NCBI GenBank assembly: GCA_021793175.1
Contig: JAJYTH010000002.1
Coordinates: 1-64,000 of the forward strand
Direction: 5' to 3'
Origin: Actinomycetes bacterium
GTDB taxonomy: Bacteria; Actinomycetota; Actinomycetes; Mycobacteriales; Pseudonocardiaceae
DNA length: 64,000 nt
Of this stretch, positions 35,036 through 44,681 are shown in pieces (positions within the stretch are counted from its first letter, which is position 1; each line of letters opens with the position of its first letter). The translations under genes and the position numbers were made by a program. The notes below the pieces were generated by a model that worked only from the letters and a program-made list of their open reading frames with translations, ran no database searches and was not told the DNA's origin.

Positions 35036-36364
35036 GTGCAGACATCCGCAGCTACCACAAGCTCGAGTACTCAGGTGAAGAGCGGACCGCCGAAGAAGGG
35101 CATCTTCGCGGCGAGTTTCGTCGGCACTTCGATTGAGTGGTACGACTACTACATCTTCGGTACCGCCGCCGCGCTGGTATTCGGAACGCTGTTTTATCCG
35201 GAGTTCTCGTCGGTCGCGGGAACGCTTGCGGCGTTCGGGACCTTCGCCGTGGGATTCATCGCCCGGCCGCTGGGCGCGGCGTTGTTCGGACACTTCGGTG
35301 ACCGGCTCGGCCGTAAGCCGATGTTGGTCCTGACTCTGGTGCTCACCGGCGGTTCGACGTTCCTGATCGGCTTGTTGCCGACGTACGCCGCCATCGGTGT
35401 CGCCGCACCGCTGTTGCTCGTCGTCCTCCGCCTCATCCAGGGCTTCGGTGTCGGTGGCGAGTGGGGTGGCGCGGTGCTCATCGCGACCGAACACGCGACT
35501 CCGAAGCGGCGCGCGATCTACGGCAGCTTCGCCCAGTTCGGCGTGCCGATGGGTGTGTTGACCTCGAATCTGGCGTTCCTGGCCGTGTCCGGCCTGCCGG
35601 ACGACGACTTCCTGTCGTGGGGTTGGCGTATCCCGTTCCTGTTCAGCTTCGTGCTCGTGATCGTCGGGTTCCTCGTGCGCAGCAAGCTTGAGGACGCTCC
35701 CGCTTTCGAGAAGGTCAAGAAGCAGAACAAGGTCAGCAAGGTTCCCTTCGTGGAGCTGTTGAAGCAGCACCCCCGCAACCTCGTGCTGGGCAGTCTCGCC
35801 GCCATCGCCCCGCCCGCGGTCGGCTACACGGTCACCGTGTACATGCTCACGTACGGGACCACGGAGGTCGGCTACGAGCGCAGCACACTGCTGATGCTGA
35901 TCATGTCCTCCACGATCCTGTGGATGATCACGATCGTCTTCGCGGCGCTGTTGTCGGACCGGTTCGGTTCCAAGCTCGTCTACGCCATCGGGGCGTTCAC
36001 GGGAGTCGTGTGGCCGTTCCCCATGTTCGCGCTGGTCAACACGGGCGAAGTGGGGCTCGCGATGGTCGCGTTCATGGTCGCCGCGGTGGTGCAGGGCATC
36101 ATGGCGGGCGCGCAGGGCGGCCTGTTCACCGAGATCTTCGGCGTTCGGGTGCGCTACAGCGGAATCTCCATCGCCTACCAGATCGGCGGCATGATCGGTG
36201 GCGCGCTCACGCCGATCATCGCGACGGCGCTCTACGGGGCGTACGGTTCGTCGACCCCGCTGGCGCTGTACATCACCGGCCTGTGCCTGGTCAGTCTGGC
36301 CACAGTGGTCGGTCTGAAGGTCGGCCGCGGTTCCGATTCGGAAGCCGTTCCGGTGAATGACTGA
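35036..36364 (+). CDS. MFS transporter, metabolite:H+ symporter (MHS/ShiA-like) family
   Basis: GTG start; SFVGTSIEWYDYYIFGTAAALVFGTLFYPEFS; GRKPMLVLTL; 12 TM. Confidence 0.92.
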   Translation: MQTSAATTSSSTQVKSGPPKKGIFAASFVGTSIEWYDYYIFGTAAALVFGTLFYPEFSSVAGTLAAFGTFAVGFIARPLGAALFGHFGDRLGRKPMLVLTLVLTGGSTFLIGLLPTYAAIGVAAPLLLVVLRLIQGFGVGGEWGGAVLIATEHATPKRRAIYGSFAQFGVPMGVLTSNLAFLAVSGLPDDDFLSWGWRIPFLFSFVLVIVGFLVRSKLEDAPAFEKVKKQNKVSKVPFVELLKQHPRNLVLGSLAAIAPPAVGYTVTVYMLTYGTTEVGYERSTLLMLIMSSTILWMITIVFAALLSDRFGSKLVYAIGAFTGVVWPFPMFALVNTGEVGLAMVAFMVAAVVQGIMAGAQGGLFTEIFGVRVRYSGISIAYQIGGMIGGALTPIIATALYGAYGSSTPLALYITGLCLVSLATVVGLKVGRGSDSEAVPVND

Positions 36365-36397
36365 CCACTCTCCGCATTGGACGCTGTTTCCAGGTGG

Positions 36398-36429
36398 CCC
36401 GGCCCGTTGACACAGTGTGACGGGCCGGG
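36398..36429 (+). terminator. Hairpin downstream of MFS gene
   Basis: CCCGGCCCGT-N12-ACGGGCCGGG, 10-bp perfect stem; no T-tract. Confidence 0.6.
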
Positions 36430-36545
36430 TCGACTCGGGTAGCGGGGCGTGCTCAATACGGCATTCCTCACATATGTTGTGAGTGGCGTCGTGCTCCGAA
36501 TGTGCTGCGCACAGGCGCCAGATGAGCGAGGCAGGAGGTGTGACC

Positions 36546-38099
36546 ATGAGCCATACCGCTGCCCGGGGAGAGACCGCGCTCGACACCGCGGTGTTGCGGG
36601 AGCTGGTGGAGCTGTCCGGTGACGGGCTCGCCGTGCTCGACGACCGCGGTCATTTCGTGACGATCAATCCGGCGGGCGTTCGCATTCTCGGGATCCCGGA
36701 GGACCGACTGCTCGGCACCCGGTCCCCCTTCGACGGTTCGCGCCGGAACACGGCCCCGTCCTGCGACGAGGCGGAACGCGCCGCGTGGGTAGGACCCGAC
36801 GGGCGCAGGCGGTACCTGGAGTACCGCGTGTCAGGGCTGGCGGACGGGCGCGCGGCGGTCTGGTTCACCGACATCACCGAGCTTCTGCGCCAACAGGAAC
36901 GTCTCACGGCCATCACGCGCGCGGCGTCGAGTGTGGCGGACTCGGGTTCTCTGCGCGAGACGCTCGACGCGATGGCACGCGAAGTGGGCACCACCGCCGG
37001 CATCTCAGCCGTCCAGATCCTTGCCATGGACGACCCGGACGAGGAACTACGTCTGCTCGGCATGGCGGGGTTCGGCGAGACGACCGACTTCGTGGAACGG
37101 CTGGCCGAATGCAGGCGGCGGGGCGCGGACATCCGGTTCCTGGAGGCTTTGGAACGCATGGAGCCGGTGGTCGTACTCCACCGCAAGCCGGTCATCATGG
37201 CCGATCCCGCGTGGGAACCGCTGCACGTGATCATGGATTGGCCCGATTGGGACAGCTTCGCGTCGATGCCGCTCGTGGTGCGCGGGCGCACGGTCGGAGT
37301 CATCAACGTCTACTACGCGCCGGGCGAGGACCCGGGGCCGAGCTCGCTGGCGTTCCTCTCCGCGATGGCCGATCAAGCCGCCGTCGCCATCGAGACCGCG
37401 TCCCTGCTGACCCGCACCCGATCGCGTGCCCAACTCGACGAGCGGCGCAAGCTCGCCCGTGACCTGCACGACTCCGTGGTCCAGCACCTGTTCTCGATGG
37501 GAATGCAGGCCAGGGCGTTGCGGGCTCAACTGGACCGTCCGGACGCCGACCTGCGCCAGATCCGCAGTGGAGCGCAGGAACTCGCGGAGCTCTCCCAGAA
37601 CGCGCTGGCCGATCTGCGAGGGCTTGTGTTCGAACTGCGTCCGCTGGAGTTGGCCGAACGCGGTCTCGTGGACGCCGTGCGCTCACACGCCGCGAGCCTG
37701 CAGACGCGTACGGGGCTGACGATCGACGTGCGCGCCCCGGTGGGCGACTCCCTCGACCTGGATCCCGAAGTGGCCGAGGACGTCTACCGTATCGTGCAGG
37801 AGGCGTTGCACAACGTGGTCAAGCACTCCGGCGCGACCAGAGCCGACGTCACGATCACGACCCCGGAACACGACCACCGGGGACTGTTGGTGAAAGTGTC
37901 CGACAACGGCCGGGGCAAGGTGCAAAAACCGCGGGAGCGGACCGCCTTCCGACGGGAGAGCCTCGGACTTCAGTCCATGCGGGAGCGCGCCGAGAGGTGG
38001 CGGGGACGGCTGGTCGCGGGACCGCGCCCCTCGGGTGGTTGGACGGTGGCCGTGAGCCTGCCCGCACAGGGCACCTATGCGATGAAGGAGGCGTCCTGA
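36546..38099 (+). CDS. PAS-GAF sensor histidine kinase (NarL-type HisKA_3)
   Basis: PAS-like [30 protein letters not shown]; HisKA_3 [28 protein letters not shown]; HATPase region. Confidence 0.93.
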   Translation: MSHTAARGETALDTAVLRELVELSGDGLAVLDDRGHFVTINPAGVRILGIPEDRLLGTRSPFDGSRRNTAPSCDEAERAAWVGPDGRRRYLEYRVSGLADGRAAVWFTDITELLRQQERLTAITRAASSVADSGSLRETLDAMAREVGTTAGISAVQILAMDDPDEELRLLGMAGFGETTDFVERLAECRRRGADIRFLEALERMEPVVVLHRKPVIMADPAWEPLHVIMDWPDWDSFASMPLVVRGRTVGVINVYYAPGEDPGPSSLAFLSAMADQAAVAIETASLLTRTRSRAQLDERRKLARDLHDSVVQHLFSMGMQARALRAQLDRPDADLRQIRSGAQELAELSQNALADLRGLVFELRPLELAERGLVDAVRSHAASLQTRTGLTIDVRAPVGDSLDLDPEVAEDVYRIVQEALHNVVKHSGATRADVTITTPEHDHRGLLVKVSDNGRGKVQKPRERTAFRRESLGLQSMRERAERWRGRLVAGPRPSGGWTVAVSLPAQGTYAMKEAS

Positions 38100-38779
38100 T
38101 GTCCGAGCAGTCCACGGTGCCCGAGGTCATCCGTGTGCTGGTGGTCGACGACCACGCGATCGTCCGCCGTGGCCTGCGCGCCTACCTGGAGACCGTCTCG
38201 GGCATCGAACTCACCGGTGAGGCGGCGGACGGTCAGGAGGCGCTGGACCTTCTGAAGGAACGGCACGTCGTGGGCGATCCCATGCCCCACGTGGTGCTCA
38301 TGGACCTGCACATGCCGCGGATGGACGGTATCGAGGCCACCCGGTCCGTTCTCGCTTCGTACCCCGACGTGAAAGTCGTCGTGCTCACCAGCTTCAGCGA
38401 GGCCGAGCGCGTGCACGCCGCGCTCTCGGCGGGCGCGGCCGGATACGTGCTCAAGGACGCCGAACCCGAGGAGGTCGCCACAGCGGTCAGGGCGGCAGCG
38501 AAGGGCGAGGTGCACCTGGACGCCGCCGTGGCGAGGTTGCTCGCCCGCCGGATGGCGTCACCACAGGTGGGGGTGACGTCGCTGACGGCGCGGGAACGCG
38601 ACATCCTCGTGCTCGTGGGACAGGGCCTGTCCAACAGGGAGATCGCCGAACGGTTGGTGATCAGCGAGCGGACCGCCCGCACGCACGTGAGCAACGTGCT
38701 GAGCAAGCTTCAGTTGTCGTCCCGCACCCAAGCCGCGTTGCTGGCCATCAGGGAAGGGCTCGTCTCTCCGCCCAGCTAA
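38099..38779 (+). CDS. LuxR/NarL-family response regulator
   Basis: ATG overlaps the kinase stop (TGATG); receiver [19 protein letters not shown] and [60 protein letters not shown]. Confidence 0.96.
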   Translation: MSEQSTVPEVIRVLVVDDHAIVRRGLRAYLETVSGIELTGEAADGQEALDLLKERHVVGDPMPHVVLMDLHMPRMDGIEATRSVLASYPDVKVVVLTSFSEAERVHAALSAGAAGYVLKDAEPEEVATAVRAAAKGEVHLDAAVARLLARRMASPQVGVTSLTARERDILVLVGQGLSNREIAERLVISERTARTHVSNVLSKLQLSSRTQAALLAIREGLVSPPS

Positions 38780-38874
38780 CGGCACGTGGACCGAGACGGA
38801 TGACGTAGTCGCCGGGAGCCTCATCGGCCGGTGCCGTCGCGTCATCGCTCCGATTCTTCCGAGGTCGGTCGCTT

Positions 38875-38890
38875 CTAGGTTCGGACCTAG
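38875..38890. promoter_or_regulatory. Inverted repeat, candidate operator upstream of the catabolic operon
   Basis: CTAGGT-TCGG-ACCTAG, 54 bp before the GalB-like start. Confidence 0.4.
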
Positions 38891-38943
38891 GCGCAGTCGC
38901 CCCACCGGGCGCGCGGAACCGACCAAGGGAGGTCTTCGAAGCC

Positions 38944-39684
38944 GTGAGCACGACGTCTGACAATTCGGCCGCTCCGTCGGTGTTGGTGATCAGTGCCCAC
39001 TCCGGCGACTTCGTGTGGCGGGCGGGTGGTGCCATCGCGCTGACCGCGCATCGTGGCGCTGCTGTGCACGTGCTTTGCCTGTCGTTCGGAGAGCGCGGCG
39101 AGTCGCGGGGGCTGTGGAAGCAGGAAGGCATGACGCTGGAGCGGGTCAAGCAGGCCCGCCGCGAGGAGGCGGCCGATGCCGCCGAGATCCTCGGCGCCAG
39201 CATCGAGTTCTTCGACCTCGGCGACTACCCGTTGCGGATCGACGCCGAAGTGGTCGACCGGATCGCCGGTGTCATCCGGGAACGCAAGCCCGACGTGCTG
39301 CTGACGCACGTGGCCAACGACCCGTACAACCGGGACCACAACCAGGCTCACGAGACGACGTTGACGGCCCGCATGATCGCCCAGGCCCATGGGGCCGACC
39401 TGAGTATCCCGCCGCTGGGGGCGCCGCAGGTGTTGCAGTTCGAGCCACACCAGCCCGAGGTGTGCGGCTTCTACCCCGAGCTGCTGTTGGACATCACGCC
39501 CGTGTTCGACCGGAAGGTCGAGGCGATGAAGCGCATGAGCGCGCAGGAACACCTCGTCCGCTACTACATCGACCTCGGTATGCGGCGTGGTGTGCAGGCC
39601 GTGCGTAACGGGGCGCCGAGCTCGGTGGAGTACGCGGAGGCCTACAAGCGGACCTTCCCGACCGTGGGAGCACAGCTGTGGTGA
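38944..39684 (+). CDS. PIG-L/LmbE-family protein, likely 4-oxalomesaconate hydratase (GalB-like)
   Basis: VLVISAHSGDFVWRAGGAIALTAHRGAAVHVLCLSFGERGES; adjacent to CHA aldolase and LigAB. Confidence 0.8.
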   Translation: MSTTSDNSAAPSVLVISAHSGDFVWRAGGAIALTAHRGAAVHVLCLSFGERGESRGLWKQEGMTLERVKQARREEAADAAEILGASIEFFDLGDYPLRIDAEVVDRIAGVIRERKPDVLLTHVANDPYNRDHNQAHETTLTARMIAQAHGADLSIPPLGAPQVLQFEPHQPEVCGFYPELLLDITPVFDRKVEAMKRMSAQEHLVRYYIDLGMRRGVQAVRNGAPSSVEYAEAYKRTFPTVGAQLW

Positions 39685-40373
39685 ACCGGAACGTCATCGT
39701 TCGCACGAGGAAGCGTCCCGACGAGGACGCGGTCGCCGAGTTGCAGCGGCTCGGCGTGGCCACCGTGCACGAGGCCATGGGGCGGCGCGGCCTCACCGAG
39801 CCGGTGCTGCGCCCGATCTACCCGGGCGCCCGCATCGCGGGCCGGGCCGTCACGGTGCTCAGCCAGCCCGGCGACAATCTCATGATCCACGCTTGCATCG
39901 AGCAGTGTGGACCCGGTGACGTGCTCGTGGTGACCACGACTTCGCCGTCGGTGGACGGCATGTTCGGCGAGTTGTTCGCCACTCAGCTGGCCGCCCGGGG
40001 TGTACGCGGCCTGGTGATCGAGGCCGGTGTGCGGGACGTGGCCGACCTCACCGAGATGGGCTTTCCCGTGTGGTCGAAAGCCGTGTCGGCGCAGGGAACG
40101 GTCAAGGCGACCCCCGGTTCGGTCAATGTTCCCGTCGTGTTGGCGGGAGTCCGGGTGGAGCCGGGTGACGTCATCGTGGCTGACGACGACGGCGTGTTGT
40201 GCGTGCCTCGGTTGGAGGCCCCGGAGGTCGCTGCCAAGGCGAAGGAGCGGGAGGCCAACGAACAGGCCAAGCGTGAGCAGTTCCGTGCCGGGGTGCTCGG
40301 CCTCGACATCTACGGAATGCGCGAGAAACTCGAACGCCTTGGTGTGACCTATGTGGACGATGATGAGGAGTGA
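39678..40373 (+). CDS. 4-carboxy-4-hydroxy-2-oxoadipate aldolase / RraA-like protein (GalC/LigK type)
   Basis: ELQRLGVATVHEAMGRRGLTEPVLRPIYPGARIAGRAVTVLSQPGDNLMIHACIEQCGPGDVLVV. Confidence 0.88.
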   Translation: MVNRNVIVRTRKRPDEDAVAELQRLGVATVHEAMGRRGLTEPVLRPIYPGARIAGRAVTVLSQPGDNLMIHACIEQCGPGDVLVVTTTSPSVDGMFGELFATQLAARGVRGLVIEAGVRDVADLTEMGFPVWSKAVSAQGTVKATPGSVNVPVVLAGVRVEPGDVIVADDDGVLCVPRLEAPEVAAKAKEREANEQAKREQFRAGVLGLDIYGMREKLERLGVTYVDDDEE

Positions 40374-40409
40374 GCGCGGAATGCGCGGGCATGTCGCGGT
40401 GGTGGTCGC

Positions 40410-41117
40410 ATGAGTACTTTCGTTCTCGTTCACGGCGCCTGGCACGGCGGTTGGTGCTGGGGCAGGGTCACGCCGTTCCTGCGTGAGGCGGGGCACGACG
40501 TGTACACGCCCACCCTCACGGGACTGTCCGAGCGGGGGCATCTGCTCTCGCCGCTCGTGGGGCTCGACACCCACATCGAGGACGTGGTGCGGCTGATCAC
40601 CGTGCTCGGGCTGCAGGACGTGGTGTTGGTCGGACACAGCTACGCGGGCCAGGTGATCAGCGGGGTCGCCGACAGGTGCCCCGACGTGATCGCGCGGCGC
40701 GTGTACCTCGACGCGTTCGTCGGCGACGACGGCGAGCGGGCACGCGACCTGCTGCCCGACGAGGTCGCCCACCACTGGGCGTCGTCGGCGGAGGAGCAGG
40801 GCTTCGGATGGCTGGTGCCCGTACGCAAGCTGTCCGTGCTCGGGGTGACCGAGCAGGCGGACGTCGACTGGCTGCTGCCCAAGCTGACCCCGCACCCGTG
40901 GAAGACCTACACCGACCCGTTGCGCCTCACCGGGGCGGGCACCGAGGTACCCGCGACGTTCATCGAGTGCGTCGACTGGATGAGGGTGTTCCGGGCGCAG
41001 GCCGACCGGGCCCGGCAGCAGGGCTGGCCGGTCCACGACCTGCACACCGGGCACGAGGCGATGGTGACGGCGCCGAAGGAACTCGCCGAGCTTTTGTTGG
41101 AGTGCGCCAAAAAGTGA
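40410..41117 (+). CDS. Alpha/beta hydrolase
   Basis: TFVLVHGAWHGGWCWGRVTPFLREAGHDVYTPTLTGLSERGHL; nucleophile elbow VGHSYAGQV. Confidence 0.9.
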   Translation: MSTFVLVHGAWHGGWCWGRVTPFLREAGHDVYTPTLTGLSERGHLLSPLVGLDTHIEDVVRLITVLGLQDVVLVGHSYAGQVISGVADRCPDVIARRVYLDAFVGDDGERARDLLPDEVAHHWASSAEEQGFGWLVPVRKLSVLGVTEQADVDWLLPKLTPHPWKTYTDPLRLTGAGTEVPATFIECVDWMRVFRAQADRARQQGWPVHDLHTGHEAMVTAPKELAELLLECAKK

Positions 41118-41153
41118 TGGCCCTGCCGTAGGACGAGCCGATCAGGAGTCGAC

Positions 41154-41441
41154 ATGGAGTTTTTGGTCAGGTCGGAGAACCGGTTGCCTCCGACGACACC
41201 GCCCGAGGAGCGGGAGCGGCTCCGGGCCGCTGAACGGGAGCGCGCCATGGAGCTGCGTGCCCAGGGCGTGCTGAAGCGGCTGTGGCGCGTCCCCGGCCGC
41301 AACGCGACGGTCGGTCTCTACGAGGCCGACGACCCGGCGCAGCTGCACGACGCGCTGATGTCGTTGCCGATGGCGCCGTGGCTGGATGTGACGGTGGAGC
41401 CTCTGGCGACTCACCCGCAGGAGAAGGGCACCTCGTCATGA
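41154..41441 (+). CDS. Muconolactone delta-isomerase-like protein
   Basis: 95 aa; MEFLVRSENRLPPTTPPEERERLRAAERERAMELRAQGVLKRLWRVPGRNATVGLYEADDPAQLHDALMSLPMAPWLDVTVEPLATHP. Confidence 0.85.
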   Translation: MEFLVRSENRLPPTTPPEERERLRAAERERAMELRAQGVLKRLWRVPGRNATVGLYEADDPAQLHDALMSLPMAPWLDVTVEPLATHPQEKGTSS

Positions 41442-41788
41442 GCAAGGTGAATGTCCCAGGCACGCACGTGTTCGACGCCGAGTCGAGTCGGCGTGGCTAC
41501 AACCTCAACAAGATGTTCATGTCGTTGCGGGAGCCCGCCGCGCGTGAGCGGTTCAGCGCCGACGAGGCGGGTTACTGCGACGAGTTCGGACTGACCCCCG
41601 AACAGAAGCAGGCCGTGCTGGATCGGGACTGGAAGAAGCTGCTCGACCTGGGCAGCAGCATCTTCTACGTCCTGAAGCTGGCGATGCTCGACAAGAAGTC
41701 GATGCAGTACCTCGGTGGCGTGTTCACCGGGATGACCGAAGAGGAATTCGTCGCGATGATGCGAGCGGGAGGGCGGACCAATGGCTGA
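41438..41788 (+). CDS. ligA: Protocatechuate 4,5-dioxygenase alpha subunit-like (LigA)
   Basis: RRGYNLNKMFMSLREPAARERFSADEAGYCDEFGLTPEQKQAVLDRDWKKLLDLGSSIFYVLKLA. Confidence 0.9.
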   Translation: MSKVNVPGTHVFDAESSRRGYNLNKMFMSLREPAARERFSADEAGYCDEFGLTPEQKQAVLDRDWKKLLDLGSSIFYVLKLAMLDKKSMQYLGGVFTGMTEEEFVAMMRAGGRTNG

Positions 41789-42632
41789 GGTGATCTGGGG
41801 TCTGGCGACCTCGCACGTGCCCTCCATCGGCGCTGCGATGGACAACGGGAAGACCGACAACGAGTACTGGAAGCCGCTGTTCGACGGCTACCAGCCGGCG
41901 CGCGAGTGGATGGCGCAGCACCGTCCCGACGTCGCGATCGTCGTCTACAACGACCATGCCAACGCGCTCGACATCGACATGGTGCCGACGTTCGCGCTCG
42001 GCATGGCCGACAAGTACCGGGTCGCCGACGAGGGCTTCGGCCCGCGACCGGTCCCCGACGTCGTCGGTGACCCCGACCTGTCGTTCCACCTGCTTCAGCA
42101 ACTCGTGGACGACGGGTTCGACATGACGGCGATCCAGAACCTCGACGTCGATCACGGCCTCACCGTGCCCCTGTCGGTGTACTGTCCCGAGCCCGGTGAC
42201 GCGTGGCCGTGCGCGGTGGTGCCGCTGTTGGTCAACGTCCTCCAGTACCCGCAGCCGACCGCCGCGCGTTGCTACGAGCTGGGCAAGGCGCTTGGTAAGG
42301 CGATCCGCTCGTACGAGCGGGACGTGAAGGTGGCGGTGTTCGGTACCGGTGGCATGTCCCACCAGCTCGCGGGCGAACGCGCCGGACTCATCAACCCCGA
42401 GTTCGACCGCATGTTCCTCGACAAGATCCAGACCGACCCCGAGTACCTGGCCGGACTGACCCGTGAGGACTACGTCCGGGACGCGGGCTCGGAAGGGTTC
42501 GAGCTGGTCATGTGGCTGACCATGCGTGGTGCGCTGAACGAGCGGATCACGCGGGTGCACGACACCTATCACGTCCCCGCGTCGAACACCGCCGCCGCGT
42601 TGGCGTTGTTCGACAACCGTGCACAGGGCTGA
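41781..42632 (+). CDS. ligB: Class III extradiol dioxygenase beta subunit (LigB)
   Basis: VIWGLATSHVPSIGAAMDNGKTDNEYWKPLFDGYQPAREWMAQHRPDVAIVVYNDHANALDIDMVPTFALGMAD; overlaps the ligA end. Confidence 0.93.
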   Translation: MAEVIWGLATSHVPSIGAAMDNGKTDNEYWKPLFDGYQPAREWMAQHRPDVAIVVYNDHANALDIDMVPTFALGMADKYRVADEGFGPRPVPDVVGDPDLSFHLLQQLVDDGFDMTAIQNLDVDHGLTVPLSVYCPEPGDAWPCAVVPLLVNVLQYPQPTAARCYELGKALGKAIRSYERDVKVAVFGTGGMSHQLAGERAGLINPEFDRMFLDKIQTDPEYLAGLTREDYVRDAGSEGFELVMWLTMRGALNERITRVHDTYHVPASNTAAALALFDNRAQG

Positions 42633-42647
42633 ACGATCCGACCGAGT

Positions 42648-43685
42648 TCAGCCGGTTCCGATTCCCGGAGGGCAGCCGCACGACTGTCGGTGGCGCAGTG
42701 TCGGCGGTAGCCGCACGGTTTCGAAATCCCGGTCGGGGTCGCGCAGGCGGGTCAGCAGCAGTCGCACGGCCCGCCTGCCGATCTCGGCCACCGGTTGCGC
42801 CATCGTGGTGAGTGGCGGCTCGACGAGATCCGCCCATTCCGGGTCGTCGTAACCCACGAGGGCGAGGTCGGTGCCGATGCGGAGCCCGCGCCGTCGGGCC
42901 TCGTGCAGTACACCGACCAGCATGGCGTCGTTCGCCACGACCACGGCCGTCACCGGGTCGGGTCGATCGAGCAGGCGCGCCAGGGCGTGAGCGCCCCCTT
43001 CTCGTTCCGAATGTCCACAGGCCACCAGGTCGGGGTTCCACGGCAGCCCCGCCCTGCCGAGGCCGAGCCGGTAGCCGAGGGTGCGTTCGTCGCTGGTCGC
43101 CAGTCCTTCGGCCCCGCTGATCAGGCCGATCCTGCGGTGGCCGTGCGCGGCGAGATGTTCGGTGAGCGCCGAAGTGGACTGGATGTTCTCCACCCCAACC
43201 TGGTCGAGTTCTCCTTTGGGGCTCAGCCGATCGACGAGCACCGTCGGCGCCCCGACCGATTTCAGTTCGGAGATGACCTCTTTGTCTCCCGGCACGGGTG
43301 TGAGCAGGAGCCCTTCCACCCGGCGTGCCCGCAGGGCCCGCACGATGGCCTGTTCGGTGGCCACGGTGTCGTGGGTGTCGGCCAGCAACACGGTGTAGCC
43401 GGCTGTCGCGGCTTCCCGCTCGATGGCCTGGATGAGCGTGGCGAAGTACGGATTGGCCAGCAGCGAGATCGCCACGCCGAGTGAGCGGGTGCCGCCTGTG
43501 ACGAGTGAACGCGCGATGACGTCACCCGTGTAGCCGGTGCGTTCGATGGCGTCGAGTACGGCGGCCCGTGTCTCCGGTGCCACCGGCCGGGTTCCGTTCA
43601 CCACGTGCGAGACCGTGGTGATGGACACCCCTGCGAGTTCGGCGATGTCGCGCTGTGTGGGTCTGCTCGCTCGTCCCGGCGGCAT
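42648..43685 (-). CDS. LacI-family transcriptional regulator
   Basis: TQRDIAELAGVSITTVSHVVNGTRPVAPETRAAVLDAIERTGY. Confidence 0.96.
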   Translation of the reverse strand: MPPGRASRPTQRDIAELAGVSITTVSHVVNGTRPVAPETRAAVLDAIERTGYTGDVIARSLVTGGTRSLGVAISLLANPYFATLIQAIEREAATAGYTVLLADTHDTVATEQAIVRALRARRVEGLLLTPVPGDKEVISELKSVGAPTVLVDRLSPKGELDQVGVENIQSTSALTEHLAAHGHRRIGLISGAEGLATSDERTLGYRLGLGRAGLPWNPDLVACGHSEREGGAHALARLLDRPDPVTAVVVANDAMLVGVLHEARRRGLRIGTDLALVGYDDPEWADLVEPPLTTMAQPVAEIGRRAVRLLLTRLRDPDRDFETVRLPPTLRHRQSCGCPPGIGTG

Positions 43686-43731
43686 GGTTCCCTTCTTCGC
43701 ACGTGTCGCGGCGTCGGTGTCGACTCCTGGA

Positions 43732-43753
43732 CAAGCGTTTGCGCAAACGCTTG
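43732..43753. promoter_or_regulatory. LacI-type operator, perfect 22-bp palindrome
   Basis: CAAGCGTTTGC/GCAAACGCTTG between the divergent lacI-type and pfkB-type genes. Confidence 0.9.
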
Positions 43754-43814
43754 CAGGGGAGGATAGCCCCTGCTTAGCTTTCCGTCAGGGAGTTTTGTCC
43801 GGGAGGTCGCGGCC

Positions 43815-44681
43815 GTGAGGGTGCTGTTGGCGGGCTTGTGCACCGTCGACGTTGTGCAGCGCGTGCCGCACCTGCCCGAGCCGGGCCGCAAGGTGCAGTC
43901 CACCGACGTGTCCGTCGCCGCGGGAGGACCCGCCACCAACGCCGCCGTCGCCGTCGCCTCGCTCGGGGCGGAGGCCCTCCTGCTCACCGTGCTCGGTCGT
44001 CATCCTCTCGCCGAACTCGCGCGTGCCGACCTCGCCGAGTGCGGGGTCACGGTCCTCGACGCGTTGCCGCGGCGCGACGGACCTCCGGCGATCAGCGCCG
44101 TCGCCGTCCGGGACCACGACGGCGAGCGCACCGTGGTCTCACACAACGCGGCCGCGGTAGAGCCCGAAGCACTGTCCTACTTCGACACCGACGCTCTCGC
44201 CGGGATGCTGCCCACGGGGGCACCGGATGCGGTGCTCGTCGACGGGCACCATCCGGCGCTCGCTCTCGCCGCGAGCAGGTGGGCGAAGGCACACCGGCGA
44301 CCCGTCGTGGTGGACGCGGGAAGTTGGAAACCCGTGTTCACGCAAGTGTTCGGCCTGGCCGACGTGGTGGCGTGTTCGGCGCAGTTCACGGCCCCGGAGG
44401 GCGCGCTCGCCGAGGTTCCCGTGGTCGTCACCACCGCGGGACCGGACCCGGTGCGTTGGCGTGGCCGGAACGGTTCGGGCGAGGTCGCCGTGCCGGTCGT
44501 GGAGGCTCGTGACACGCTCGGAGCGGGCGATGTGTGGCACGGTGCGTTCGTGTCCAAGGTCGGGGCCGTCGACATCGGAGAAGCGATCGAGTTCGCCAAC
44601 GCCGTGGCTTCCGAACGGGTGCGGCATGTGGGGCCTCGAAGCTGGATCGGCCCGGTCAGGGCGATGATGGGAGTGACATGA
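43815..44681 (+). CDS. PfkB-family carbohydrate kinase
   Basis: VSVAAGGPATNAAVAVASLGAEALLLTVLG; C-terminal DTLGAGDVWHGAFV. Confidence 0.92.
   Translation: MRVLLAGLCTVDVVQRVPHLPEPGRKVQSTDVSVAAGGPATNAAVAVASLGAEALLLTVLGRHPLAELARADLAECGVTVLDALPRRDGPPAISAVAVRDHDGERTVVSHNAAAVEPEALSYFDTDALAGMLPTGAPDAVLVDGHHPALALAASRWAKAHRRPVVVDAGSWKPVFTQVFGLADVVACSAQFTAPEGALAEVPVVVTTAGPDPVRWRGRNGSGEVAVPVVEARDTLGAGDVWHGAFVSKVGAVDIGEAIEFANAVASERVRHVGPRSWIGPVRAMMGVT

Noticed and set aside
39678-40373. Assignment as RraA (RNase E inhibitor)
   Set aside because: Same fold, but operon context with LigAB and a GalB-like gene favours CHA aldolase (GalC/LigK).
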